From Nocardia carnea (lineage in GTDB: Bacteria > Actinomycetota > Actinomycetes > Mycobacteriales > Mycobacteriaceae): a stretch of 58,443 bases of DNA. The DNA is taken from positions 1 to 58,443 of the forward strand of contig NZ_JARWPM010000447.1 in the NCBI RefSeq assembly GCF_029869215.1. The letters are read 5' to 3'. Made by a program: the position numbers and the translations under genes. The notes beneath the pieces are model-generated. The model did not search any database and was not told the DNA's origin. It worked only from the letters and a program-made list of their open reading frames with translations. Shown here one piece after another: positions 33,614 to 42,233 of this stretch. Each line of letters starts with the position of its first letter. Position 1 is the first letter of the stretch.

Positions 33614-35061
33614 TGGAACTGCCCGATTACCTGCGCCTGGTGCGCCGCTACTGGGCGGTGCTGCTGGCCGGGCTGGCGCTCGGCGTGGGCGTGGCCGCGT
33701 TCCAGGCGGATTCGATCCCGAAAACGTATACGGCCACCAGCACGATGTACGTATCGATGGCGACCGGCACCTCGGTGGCCGATTCCTATCAGGGCGGTCT
33801 GGCCGCCCAGCAGCGGGTGCGGTCCTACCTCGAGCTGGTCACCAGCGATCGTGTCGTGGACCGGGTCATCGGCCAGCTCGGGCTCGACGTCGATCGCGAA
33901 ACACTGCGCGCCGCGATCAGCGCGGACACCCCGCCGGCGACGGCCCTGCTGCGGGTTTCGGTGACCGATGAGAACGCCGAGACCAGCCGCATCCTCACCG
34001 ACCAGGTGGTGGCCCAGTTCCGGGCGCTGGTCGACGAACTGGAAACCATCGAGGTCACCGCCGCCCCGGCGGCGCGGGTGGCGGTAGTCGACGCGGCGCA
34101 GGCCCCGGCCGAGGCGAACGGGTCGGGCGGTACCCGGCTGCTGGCATTGGGCGCCATCGCGGGGCTGCTGGTCGGCGCGGTCGCGTCGTATCTGCTGGAC
34201 CGGCTGGACATGCGTATCCGCACTGCCGGTGCCCTCGCGGATCTCGGGCACCCGGTGCTGGGCACCGTCGCGCTCGGCACCGAACCAGAGGCCGACGGGC
34301 TGCGCGCGGTCCGGGCCCGGCTGCCGCGGGCCGAACGGATCGTCGTGACCCGGCTCGCCGGTCGTTCCGAACCGTCGCTCGTTCTCGGACTGGCTTCCGT
34401 ACTCGGCGCGACCGGTGCGCGGGTGCTGGTGATCGATGCGAACACCGGCGAGGACGGGGTGTCCGGGCTGGTGCCCGAGTCGCTGATGCTGCCCCCGGCG
34501 ACCCCCGACTGGCCGGTGCGCGACGGTAATCCGCGCCGTGAACTGGCGACCGCCGTCTCCGGCCGGACCGCGGCCGCGGTGCGCGGCGAAATCTTCGACC
34601 CGCCGACGGTCAAGCTCGATCTGCGGGCCGGGAAGAACACCGTGCCGGACGATCCGCAGGAGCCCACGGGCCCCGCTGTGACCGGGTCGCGCGCCGCGGA
34701 CGGTCTGGCCGCCGTCCTGCGGCAGGACGCCCGGCTCGACGAGATCTACGTGCCGTGGCCGGAGAAATCGGTCACCGTCGCACCCCTCGGCGCGGCCGAC
34801 GGGCAGACGGCGGATCTGCTCGCCTCCGCCCGGTTCGCCGCCGTGCTCACCGAGGCCGCGACACGTTTCGATCGCGTCGTGGTCGATATCGCCCCCGCCG
34901 ACGCCGCCGGGGCGGGAGCGGCCGGTGTCGTCGGCATCGTGCTGCTGGGCCGCGACCGCGGTGATCGGGTGACCGCCGCGCTCACCGCGCTGTCCGGGGC
35001 GGGCGCCGAGATCGCCGGTGTGGTCGCGGTGACCCGTCGCAGCAGGTGGGGCCGCCGGTGA
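33610..35061 (+). CDS. Wzz-like polysaccharide co-polymerase with degenerate tyrosine-kinase domain
   Basis: A 483-aa protein. A Wzz domain has TM1 near 15-35 (YWAVLLAGLALGVGVA) and TM2 near 178-198 (LLALGAIAGLLVGAVASYLL) flanking an external coiled region. A cytoplasmic domain in the BY-kinase position follows. Where BY-kinases have Walker A (GEGKS/T), this protein has VVTRLAGRSEPSLVLGLAS without the lysine; the Walker A'-like VLVIDAN and a later VVVDIAP survive. It probably controls chain length as a co-polymerase without autophosphorylation. Part of an ATGA/GTGA-coupled run. Confidence 0.82.
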   Translation: MMELPDYLRLVRRYWAVLLAGLALGVGVAAFQADSIPKTYTATSTMYVSMATGTSVADSYQGGLAAQQRVRSYLELVTSDRVVDRVIGQLGLDVDRETLRAAISADTPPATALLRVSVTDENAETSRILTDQVVAQFRALVDELETIEVTAAPAARVAVVDAAQAPAEANGSGGTRLLALGAIAGLLVGAVASYLLDRLDMRIRTAGALADLGHPVLGTVALGTEPEADGLRAVRARLPRAERIVVTRLAGRSEPSLVLGLASVLGATGARVLVIDANTGEDGVSGLVPESLMLPPATPDWPVRDGNPRRELATAVSGRTAAAVRGEIFDPPTVKLDLRAGKNTVPDDPQEPTGPAVTGSRAADGLAAVLRQDARLDEIYVPWPEKSVTVAPLGAADGQTADLLASARFAAVLTEAATRFDRVVVDIAPADAAGAGAAGVVGIVLLGRDRGDRVTAALTALSGAGAEIAGVVAVTRRSRWGRR

Positions 35062-36443
35062 CCGAGAACCACTCCGGTGACTCCGTCCGGCGCGGCCGGC
35101 GGGTCCAGCGCCGCGATCTGTTCGCCGCCGGGCTCGGCGCGGCCGGGCTGGCGGCCGTCGCCGCTCCCCTGGCCTCGTCGGGGGTACCGCCCGAGCCGGT
35201 CGTCGTGCCCACCGGTTCGCCGGCGACCACCGTGCGTGATGTCCGCGCGTACGGTGCGATCGGTGACGGCGTGGCCGACGATACGGCGGCGCTGGCCGCC
35301 GCCTGCCGCGGCGACGGCACACCCCCGGTGGTGTACCTGCCGGCCGGCGACTACCGGATCACGGCCTGGCCCGAGCTACCCGATTTCGCCGTCGTCTACG
35401 GTGACGGCGCCGATGTGTCCACGGTGTTCTGCGATCAGGACACCACGCTGGTGGATCTCACCGGCAAACAGCGGATCCGTTTCGCGCGCCTCGGTTTCTA
35501 CCTCACCGGCCCGCAGTCCACGGCGATCCGGCTGGCCGAATGTTTCCGCTGCAGTTTCGATTCCGTCCTCGTGCGCGGCAACCACCTCGGCGACAACCAC
35601 CCCCGCTACACCGGGCAGCGCGGGGTGGTGCTCGAGGCCAATACCGGCGGCACCTCGTTCCTCGACTGCGATATCAACAACTTCGGGGTCGGGCTCGCCA
35701 CCTCCTGTATCCAGAACTACGTCACCTCCTCGAAGTTCGCCGGGAACCGGATCGGCGTTCTGGGCACCGGGAACGACCACAACGCCGGACTCGCCCTCAC
35801 CAATGTCGAATTCGTCTCCGATACCGACCCGGCGACCACCGACCGGCACCTGCTGATCGACGGGGCCGCCAACAACTGGTGGCTCACCAATGTGTGGTTC
35901 GAGGGCGCCGAGGTCGCGGTGCAGGTGGGCACCGCCGGGCTGGGCGGGCCGTCGCAGTTCGGGATGGTGAACTGCAAGGTCGCGGCGCGGGCCTGCGATA
36001 TCGATCTGGTCTACTGCCGGCAGCCGTATCTGGCGAATATCGCCTTCGACGCCGACCCCGGCAGCCGGCCGATCGAATTGCGGATCGACGAGGCCGGCTG
36101 CCCCGAAGGTATCGCGGTCAATCTGATCTCCGGCGCCGGCACCGAGATCGGGCCCGCGGTGTTCCCCCGGCACTGGCAGGTCACCGGCCGGGGCCAGACC
36201 TACCGGCCGACGTTCACCGGGACCATCACGGCCCGTTCCGGCGGCGACGAGGAAATCCTGCGGGCCACCGCGGCGGACGGGGCGGGGCTGGCGTCCGTGC
36301 TGGCCAGCGGCGCCTGGCTCTCCGATCACGCCGACGCCGGCGTGGTGCTCAAGGATCCGGAGGGCGGCTACTGGCGGCTCGTGGTCGCGCCCGACGGCGC
36401 GCTGCGCACCGCGCCCCTGGGCCGGGACCGGCCGGTGCGCTGA
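35058..36443 (+). CDS. Tat-exported right-handed beta-helix protein (pectate-lyase-like)
   Basis: A 461-aa protein. A twin-arginine signal (RRDLFAAGLG at about 18-27, then a hydrophobic stretch and APLA) is followed by VRDVRAYGAIGDGVADDTAA, the start of the Pectate_lyase_3 (GH28/PL-like) beta-helix fold, and further repeated strands (LDCDINNFGVGLATSCIQN). It would act outside the membrane on the polymer, as lyase, hydrolase, epimerase or binding protein; catalytic residues cannot be named. GTG overlaps the Wzz-like stop. The fold is exported already folded, in line with a Tat signal. Confidence 0.82.
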   Translation: MTENHSGDSVRRGRRVQRRDLFAAGLGAAGLAAVAAPLASSGVPPEPVVVPTGSPATTVRDVRAYGAIGDGVADDTAALAAACRGDGTPPVVYLPAGDYRITAWPELPDFAVVYGDGADVSTVFCDQDTTLVDLTGKQRIRFARLGFYLTGPQSTAIRLAECFRCSFDSVLVRGNHLGDNHPRYTGQRGVVLEANTGGTSFLDCDINNFGVGLATSCIQNYVTSSKFAGNRIGVLGTGNDHNAGLALTNVEFVSDTDPATTDRHLLIDGAANNWWLTNVWFEGAEVAVQVGTAGLGGPSQFGMVNCKVAARACDIDLVYCRQPYLANIAFDADPGSRPIELRIDEAGCPEGIAVNLISGAGTEIGPAVFPRHWQVTGRGQTYRPTFTGTITARSGGDEEILRATAADGAGLASVLASGAWLSDHADAGVVLKDPEGGYWRLVVAPDGALRTAPLGRDRPVR

Positions 36444-36445
36444 CG

Positions 36446-37003
36446 ATGGACCGACAGTCACGAGGTGCGCGGCGAGGGTGGCGGGCCGCGGTGACGGGCC
36501 TGATCGCGGTGGTACTCGCGGGCATCGCCGGATGGCCGGTGTTCGTGGCTCCGCAGACCGACCCGCTGCGCCCGGCCGACGCCATCGTGGTCCTCGGTGG
36601 CACCCCGTACGAACGCTTCGATTTCGGGCTGGCGCTGGCCCGGGAAGGGTGGGCGCCGGAGCTGCTGATCTCCGCCTCCACCGGTCTCGACGATCCGCGG
36701 ATGGACCGCTACTGCCGTGCCGGATACCCGTTCCGGGTGGACTGTTTCGAGCCGCGGCCGTGGACCACCCGCGGCGAGGCGCAGGAGATCCGCCGCCGGG
36801 CGATCGCGGGTGGCTGGCGCCATATCATCGTCGTCACCTTCACCCCGCATATCTCGCGGGCCCGGTTCATCGTCGACCGCTGTTTCGACGGCGAGCTCAC
36901 CATGGTCGCCAGCCCCAGCCCGACCGGCCCCGCCTTCCGGGCGTGGATGTATGTGCGGCAGAGCGCCGGATATCTGAAGGCCTTCACCGAATCCGGCTGC
37001 TAG
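36446..37003 (+). CDS. DUF218/YdcF-like (ElyC/SanA family) membrane-anchored protein
   Basis: A 185-aa protein with one N-terminal TM helix (about 13-30) and a DUF218 domain: DAIVVLGGTPYERFDFGLAL at the start, TRGEAQEIRRRAIAGGW, and IIVVTFTPHISRARFIVDR. Relatives SanA and ElyC affect envelope integrity and lipid-carrier pools; their biochemical role is unclear. It starts 3 nt after the beta-helix gene. It might handle the polyprenyl carrier or a terminal step; this is inferred from context only. Confidence 0.8.
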   Translation: MDRQSRGARRGWRAAVTGLIAVVLAGIAGWPVFVAPQTDPLRPADAIVVLGGTPYERFDFGLALAREGWAPELLISASTGLDDPRMDRYCRAGYPFRVDCFEPRPWTTRGEAQEIRRRAIAGGWRHIIVVTFTPHISRARFIVDRCFDGELTMVASPSPTGPAFRAWMYVRQSAGYLKAFTESGC

Positions 37004-37024
37004 CCGGCCGACGCAGGAGTGAGT

Positions 37025-38356
37025 GTGATCACCGATTTCGGTCAGAGCGGCAGCGCGCAGGCGCGGCTGCACGAACTGGTGCCCGGCGGGGCCCACACCT
37101 ATGCCCGGGGCGCCGACCAGTACCCGGAGGGGATGGCGCCGGTTCTGGTGCGCGGGCACGGGTGCCGGGTCACCGATTGTGACGGCAACGAATTCATCGA
37201 ATACGGCATGGGATTGCGGTCGGTGACGCTCGGTCACGGCTACCGGCCGGTCGTCGACGCGGTGAGCGCCGCGATCGCCGACGGCGTGAACTTCTCCCGG
37301 CCCACGACGCTGGAATTGGCCGCCGCCGAGGATTTCCTGACCCTGGTTCCGGGCGCGGAGATGGTGAAATTCGCCAAGAACGGCTCGGACACCACCACCG
37401 CCGCGGTGCGGCTGGCGCGCGCCGTGACGGGCCGGCCTACGGTCGCCGCCTGCGAACAGCCGTTCTTCTCGGTCGACGACTGGTTCATCGGTACGACCGA
37501 GATGTCGGCCGGGATTCCCGCCCAGCCGACCGTGCGCTTCCCCTACGGCGATCTCCCCGCACTGGAAAAGGTCCTGTCCGCCCGCGAGGTGGCGTGCGTG
37601 ATCATGGAAGCCGCGACCGCGCTCCAGGAACCGCCACCCGGCTACCTCACCGGCGTCCGGGCACTGTGCGACCGGTACGGGACGCTGCTCGTATTCGACG
37701 AAATGATCACCGGGTTCCGCTGGTCGTCCGGCGGCGCGCAGCGGGTCTACGGGGTGACTCCCGACCTCTCCTGCTGGGGCAAGGCGATGGGCAACGGCTT
37801 CCCGATCGCCGCGCTCGCCGGCCGGCGCGAATACCTCGAGCTCGGCGGTCTGCGCACCGACGCCGCCCGGGTGTTCCTGCTGTCGACCACCCACGGTCCG
37901 GAAACCGCTTCGCTGGCCGCCTTCCGCGCGGTGGTACACGCCTACGCGACCACCGACCCGATCGCCCGCATGGAGCGGGCCGGCCGCCGGCTGCGCGCAG
38001 GCTTCGCGGAGGTCACCGCCGAACTCGGTATAGCCGACCGCCTCCGTATCGCGGGGCGCCCGTCCTGCCTGCTGTTCCAGACCCTCGACCCCTCGGGCAA
38101 CCCGTCCCAGGAATTCCGCACCCTGTTCCTCCAGGAGCTGCTGCGCCGCGGTGTCCTCGGCCAGTCCTTCGTCACCTCTGCCGCGCATACGAACCGCGAT
38201 ATCGACCACACCGTCGAAGCCTGCCGCGCCGCCGCAGAGGTCTACCGTCAGGCCCTTGAACAGGGCACGGTGAACGGACTGCTCACAGGCCGCCCTGTCG
38301 CTCCCGCCCTGCGCGCGTACGCGGCACCGCGCCGGCTCTCGGAGGTCGTGCGGTGA
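37025..38356 (+). CDS. class III aminotransferase (glutamate-1-semialdehyde aminomutase-like)
   Basis: A 443-aa PLP enzyme. Motifs are CDGNEFIEYGMGLRSVTLGH, FAKNGSDTTTAAVRLAR (phosphate cup), LLVFDEMITGFRW with the PLP-binding Asp, and the Schiff-base Lys in CWGKAMGNGFPIA. In surface-glycan loci this type often transaminates a sugar or makes an amino-acid-like decoration. It is unlikely to be the haem enzyme HemL, which is normally in a tetrapyrrole context. GTG 37025 is chosen because AGGAG (37015-37019) lies 5 nt before it; GTG 37019 overlaps that site. Confidence 0.82.
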   Translation: MITDFGQSGSAQARLHELVPGGAHTYARGADQYPEGMAPVLVRGHGCRVTDCDGNEFIEYGMGLRSVTLGHGYRPVVDAVSAAIADGVNFSRPTTLELAAAEDFLTLVPGAEMVKFAKNGSDTTTAAVRLARAVTGRPTVAACEQPFFSVDDWFIGTTEMSAGIPAQPTVRFPYGDLPALEKVLSAREVACVIMEAATALQEPPPGYLTGVRALCDRYGTLLVFDEMITGFRWSSGGAQRVYGVTPDLSCWGKAMGNGFPIAALAGRREYLELGGLRTDAARVFLLSTTHGPETASLAAFRAVVHAYATTDPIARMERAGRRLRAGFAEVTAELGIADRLRIAGRPSCLLFQTLDPSGNPSQEFRTLFLQELLRRGVLGQSFVTSAAHTNRDIDHTVEACRAAAEVYRQALEQGTVNGLLTGRPVAPALRAYAAPRRLSEVVR

Positions 38357-38483
38357 ACCCCACTCGGATCCACCGATTCCGATCACACACAGCGCCACGG
38401 CCGTCGGTAGCGGCGGCGCCGCGCCACGGCGATTCCGCAACGAACCCACCGCCGCCTTCACACCGGGCCGAGGAGTATCTCTC

Positions 38484-39683
38484 ATGAAACCACCTGCCAC
38501 GCACCCAGCGGACGAACCGTCCACTCTCGGCGGCACCGCGGCACGGATTGCGATCGTGCACGAGCGGTTCACCGAATACGGCGGCTCCGAGGCGGTGGCC
38601 GGGGAACTCGCCCGCACCTGGCCGCAGGCCCGGATGTTCGCCCCGATCGTCGATCCCGCCGCCGCCCCGGCGATCGCGTATCCGCCGTGGGACACCGTCG
38701 CCGGAACCTGGCTCTCCCGCGCCTACACCGCCACCGGCCGGCGCTCGCACGCCCCGCTGCTACCGCTCGTCCCGCGTGCGCTACGCCGGCTACCGCTGCG
38801 GGACCGCTTCGACGCGGTGGTGGTGAGCCATCACGCCTTCGCGACCCAGGCGGTGTTCGCCACCGACGCACCGGTGATCGCCTACGTGCACAGTCCCGCC
38901 CGCTGGGCGTGGGAGCCCGCTTTCCGCGCACAGGAGGCGGACAGTGCGGCCGGCCGCGCCGCGCTGACCGCCCTCGGTATGCTGGCCCGCCGCACCGAAC
39001 TCGCCGCGGCCCCGCGCCTCACCGCGGTGGTCGCGAATTCCCGCGCGGTCGCCGACCGGGTCCGGACCCGGTGGGGCATACCGGCCACCGTGGTGAACCC
39101 GCCGGTCCGGCTCGACCGTTTCACCCCCGACCCCGCCGTGCCGCGCGAGGATTTTCTGCTCTTCGCCGGCCGGCTCGTCCCGTACAAACGCGCCGACCTG
39201 GCCATTCGTATAGCCCAGCGCGCGGAAATGCGGCTGGTGATCCTCGGCGCCGGACGTGACCGGCGGCGGCTGGAAGCGCTCGCCGGACCGGAAACCACCT
39301 TCCTGGGCGCCGCCTCCGACGCGGTGCTGGTCGATCTGTACCGCCGCTGCCGGGCCCTGCTCATGCCCGGTGTGGAGGATTTCGGCATCGTGCCGGTGGA
39401 GGCGATGGCGTGCGGGGCTCCCGTGCTGGCGGCCGGCGAAGGCGGCGCCCTGGATACGGTGCTGCCGGGTCTCAGCGGTGCCCATGTGCCCTTCGGCTCC
39501 GACGAGGACGTCATCTCCGGTTTCGCCGCCGCCCTGCGCGATCCGGGCACCACCGACCTCGATCCCGCCCGGATCAGAGCGCATGCGCAATCCTTCGGCC
39601 CGGAGATGTTCCGGGCCCGCATGGCCGAGGTCGTCGACGAGGTGCTGCACGGCACGGTCCCCTCCCCATCGCCGAACGCCTGA
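38484..39683 (+). CDS. glycosyltransferase family 4 (mannosyltransferase-like)
   Basis: A 399-aa GT-B enzyme: RIAIVHERFTEYGGSEAVAG, VIAYVHSPARWAWEP, FLLFAGRLVPYKRADLAIRI and GVEDFGIVPVEAMACGAPVL with the Glu pair. This pattern resembles WbaZ-like mannosyltransferases in polysaccharide clusters. GAGGAG lies 8 nt before the ATG; the preceding 127 bp hold no gene. It is the last gene of the locus and is followed by a hairpin (39738-39763). Confidence 0.88.
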   Translation: MKPPATHPADEPSTLGGTAARIAIVHERFTEYGGSEAVAGELARTWPQARMFAPIVDPAAAPAIAYPPWDTVAGTWLSRAYTATGRRSHAPLLPLVPRALRRLPLRDRFDAVVVSHHAFATQAVFATDAPVIAYVHSPARWAWEPAFRAQEADSAAGRAALTALGMLARRTELAAAPRLTAVVANSRAVADRVRTRWGIPATVVNPPVRLDRFTPDPAVPREDFLLFAGRLVPYKRADLAIRIAQRAEMRLVILGAGRDRRRLEALAGPETTFLGAASDAVLVDLYRRCRALLMPGVEDFGIVPVEAMACGAPVLAAGEGGALDTVLPGLSGAHVPFGSDEDVISGFAAALRDPGTTDLDPARIRAHAQSFGPEMFRARMAEVVDEVLHGTVPSPSPNA

Positions 39684-40029
39684 CCGGATCCGCATCCGAA
39701 CCCCGCGCCCGCGGCTGCGCAACCATATGGTGCGTGCGGGTGCGCGACTGCGGTAGCGCACCCTTGCCCGCACCGGCGACCCGGCATATCCCGGGTAGTG
39801 CGGCCGGCACGCGGGCTGCTCCGCCCTCGGCGGGCGCGGTGGCGCCGCACTGCTGCCGACCACGACCGCCGCCCGGCAACCCGACCGTCGACCGGAGCGG
39901 CGGCGGCATCGCTGTGGTCGCGGCCCCGGCATCGCGCGCAACCGCAGGAGCGCTCATAGTGACGCCGCGCGGCCGCCTACTCGCCCGCGGCACGCGGACC
40001 GCGCCGGACCTGCCGATACGGGGCGGCGG
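39684..40029. other. intergenic region at end of polysaccharide locus
   Basis: Convergent gap between the last GT4 and ilvD. I see no protein with family character; open frames here are GC-driven. It contains the terminator-like hairpin 39738-39763. Confidence 0.6.
39738..39763 (+). terminator. hairpin terminator of the polysaccharide locus
   Basis: GGGTGCGC (39738-39745) and GCGCACCC (39756-39763) form a perfect 8-bp stem with a 10-nt loop, 54 nt after the last GT4 stop. There is no T-tract. Because the flanking genes converge, it may work in both directions. Confidence 0.5.
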
Positions 40030-41745
40030 TCAGTCGCAGATCGCGCCCTGCGACGCCGAACCCACCAGGCGCGCGTATTTCGCGAGCACCCCGCGGGTGT
40101 ACCGGGCAGGCAGCGGCTCCCAGCCCTCGCCGCGGCGGGCGATGTCGGCGGGGTCGACCAGCAGGTCGAGCGTGCCCGCGCCGACATCGAGACGGATCCG
40201 GTCACCGTCGCGGACGAAGGCGATCGGGCCCGCGTCCACCGCTTCCGGCGCCACATGCCCGACACAGAGGCCGGTGGTGCCGCCGGAGAAACGGCCGTCG
40301 GTCAGCAGCAGCACATCCTTGCCCAGCCCGGCGCCCTTGATGGCGCCGGTGATCGCCAGCATCTCCCGCATACCCGGCCCGCCCTTGGGGCCCTCGTAGC
40401 GGATCACCACCACATCACCCGCGGCGATGGTGCCGTCCTCGAGTGCGTCCATCGCGGCCCGTTCCCGGTCGAAAACCCGTGCGGTGCCCTCGAAGACATC
40501 GGATTCGAAGCCCGCCGATTTCACCACGGCACCGCCGGGGGCCAGCGTTCCGTGCAGGATGGTGATGCCGCCGGTCGGGTGGATGGGCGTGGTGAGCGCC
40601 CGCACGACCTTGCCGTCCGGGTCCGGCGGCGCGATATCGGCCAGGTTCTCCGCGACGGTACGGCCGGTCACGGTGAGGCAGTCACCGTGCAGCAGTCCCG
40701 CATCCAGCAGCGTTTTCATCACCACCGGCACCCCGCCCACGCGGTCGACGTCGGTCATCACATGCCGGCCGAACGGTTTCACATCGGCCAGGTGCGGGAC
40801 GCGCCGGCCGACCCGGTCGAAATCGTCCAGGCTCAGCTCGACCCCGGCGTCGTGCGCGATCGCCAGCAGGTGCAGTACCGCGTTGGTGGAGCCGCCGAAG
40901 GCCATCACCACCGCGATGGCGTTCTCGAACGCCTCCTTCGTGAGGATATCGGCGGTGGTGATACCCCGCCGGATCAGTTCGATCACCGCCATCCCGCTGC
41001 GTCGGGCGTAGCCGTCACGCCGGCGGTCGGTGGCCGGGGGCGCCGCGCTGCCGGGCAGCGACATCCCGAGCGCCTCGGCCGCACTCGCCATGGTGTTCGC
41101 GGTGTACATCCCGCCGCAGGCACCTTCACCGGGACAGATGGCACGCTCGATGGCGTCCACGTCTTCCCGGCTCATCAGCCCGCGCGCGCACGCCCCCACC
41201 GCCTCGAACGCATCGATCACGGTGACCTCGCGCTCGCTGCCGTCGGACAGTTTCGCGATACCCGGCAGGATGGAACCGGCGTAGAGGAACACACTGGCCA
41301 GGTTCAGCCGGGCCGCCGCCATCAGCATGCCCGGCAGGGATTTGTCGCAACCGGCCAGCAGGACCGAGCCGTCGAGCCGTTCGGCCTGCATCACGGTTTC
41401 CACGCTGTCGGCGATCACCTCGCGGGAGACGAGCGAGAAATGCATCCCCTCGTGCCCCATCGAGATCCCGTCGGATACCGAGATGGTGCCGAACTGCATG
41501 GGGAATCCGCCCGCTTCGAACACACCGTCCTTGCAGCCGCCGGCCAGCCGGTCCAGCGAGAGGTTGCACGGCGTGATCTCGTTCCACGAGGACGCCACAC
41601 CGATCTGCGGTTTCCCCCAGTCGTCGTCGCCCATACCGACGGCGCGCAACATCCCGCGTGCGGCGGTTTTCTCCAGGCCGTCGGTCACATCGCGGCTGCG
41701 TGGTTTCATATCGGGGGTTGCGGATTCTGCTGACACGCCTGCCAT
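40030..41745 (-). CDS. ilvD: dihydroxy-acid dehydratase
   Basis: A 571-aa IlvD/Edd-family enzyme: SSWNEITPCNLSLDRLA, LLAGCDKSLPGMLMA and CPGEGACGGMYTANTM carry the Fe-S cysteines, and DGRFSGGTTGLCVGHVAPEA is near the C terminus. It dehydrates 2,3-dihydroxy acids in valine, isoleucine and pantothenate synthesis. The ATG at 41745 follows GAGAGGA; a 19-codon extension upstream has no family sequence. It stands alone, with no other ilv gene in the window. Confidence 0.95.
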   Translation of the reverse strand: MAGVSAESATPDMKPRSRDVTDGLEKTAARGMLRAVGMGDDDWGKPQIGVASSWNEITPCNLSLDRLAGGCKDGVFEAGGFPMQFGTISVSDGISMGHEGMHFSLVSREVIADSVETVMQAERLDGSVLLAGCDKSLPGMLMAAARLNLASVFLYAGSILPGIAKLSDGSEREVTVIDAFEAVGACARGLMSREDVDAIERAICPGEGACGGMYTANTMASAAEALGMSLPGSAAPPATDRRRDGYARRSGMAVIELIRRGITTADILTKEAFENAIAVVMAFGGSTNAVLHLLAIAHDAGVELSLDDFDRVGRRVPHLADVKPFGRHVMTDVDRVGGVPVVMKTLLDAGLLHGDCLTVTGRTVAENLADIAPPDPDGKVVRALTTPIHPTGGITILHGTLAPGGAVVKSAGFESDVFEGTARVFDRERAAMDALEDGTIAAGDVVVIRYEGPKGGPGMREMLAITGAIKGAGLGKDVLLLTDGRFSGGTTGLCVGHVAPEAVDAGPIAFVRDGDRIRLDVGAGTLDLLVDPADIARRGEGWEPLPARYTRGVLAKYARLVGSASQGAICD

Positions 41746-42233
41746 CGTCCTCTCTCCGAGCGGTGATCCGGGTGTACCACGCCGGAGCGGCGCCCCCGGC
41801 ACCGGCCGGACGTTCCGGCACGGGCCGGGCGGCGCGTCGCCCTCGGCAGACGGACATTCCCGTGTCCCGCGCTTCCGGAATTCTCATCCATTCCCCGCCG
41901 GCCAATTATTCGAAAACAATACGCACCCGGCAGATGGATTCGATATTACGCGGAACAGAACTCGATCGAGACCCGCGCCCGGCGGTTACCCCGTCGCACA
42001 GATATTACGCCCGGCGGCGTGAATGTCCAGCGGCACGAGAAGCAACGAGGCACGAGTTTCCGCGTCCTCCCGGACGCGCCATGGCATCGCCCACCTGGGT
42101 GGTTCCGAAATACATTACCCGCGTGCGCCGTTATGAATTCGTCGCCCGTTATTCGGCGGAATGTCAACCCCGGCAAGCACGCTGGACGGTAGCGAATATT
42201 CTTCGCGTCGAGCACCGGGCGATGGGAGCCCCT
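41746..42233. other. A+T-richer divergent region upstream of ilvD and the ATPase-nuclease gene
   Basis: From about 41890 to 42200 the GC content falls visibly (several ATTATT- and GATATTA-type stretches) compared with the flanking genes. The plus reading frame stays open from 41658, but the peptide has no recognisable family. A short repeat GCGAA-TATTC-TTCGC lies close to the ATPase-nuclease start. The change in composition would fit promoters for both genes or a transferred segment border. Confidence 0.55.

Noticed and set aside
37025..38356. Reading the class III aminotransferase as haem-pathway HemL
   Set aside because: HemL shares the fold, but no tetrapyrrole gene is near and the gene is inside a glycan locus; a sugar or decoration aminotransferase is more likely.
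36458..38695. A 745-codon open frame on the minus strand
   Set aside because: It lies opposite the DUF218 and aminotransferase genes, whose motifs are clear; the antisense peptide has only Arg/Gly/His-rich low-complexity sequence.
42222..42233. ATG 42222 as start of the ATPase-nuclease
   Set aside because: It is in frame but has a weaker ribosome site than ATG 42234, which follows GGGAG by 5 nt; kept only as an alternative.
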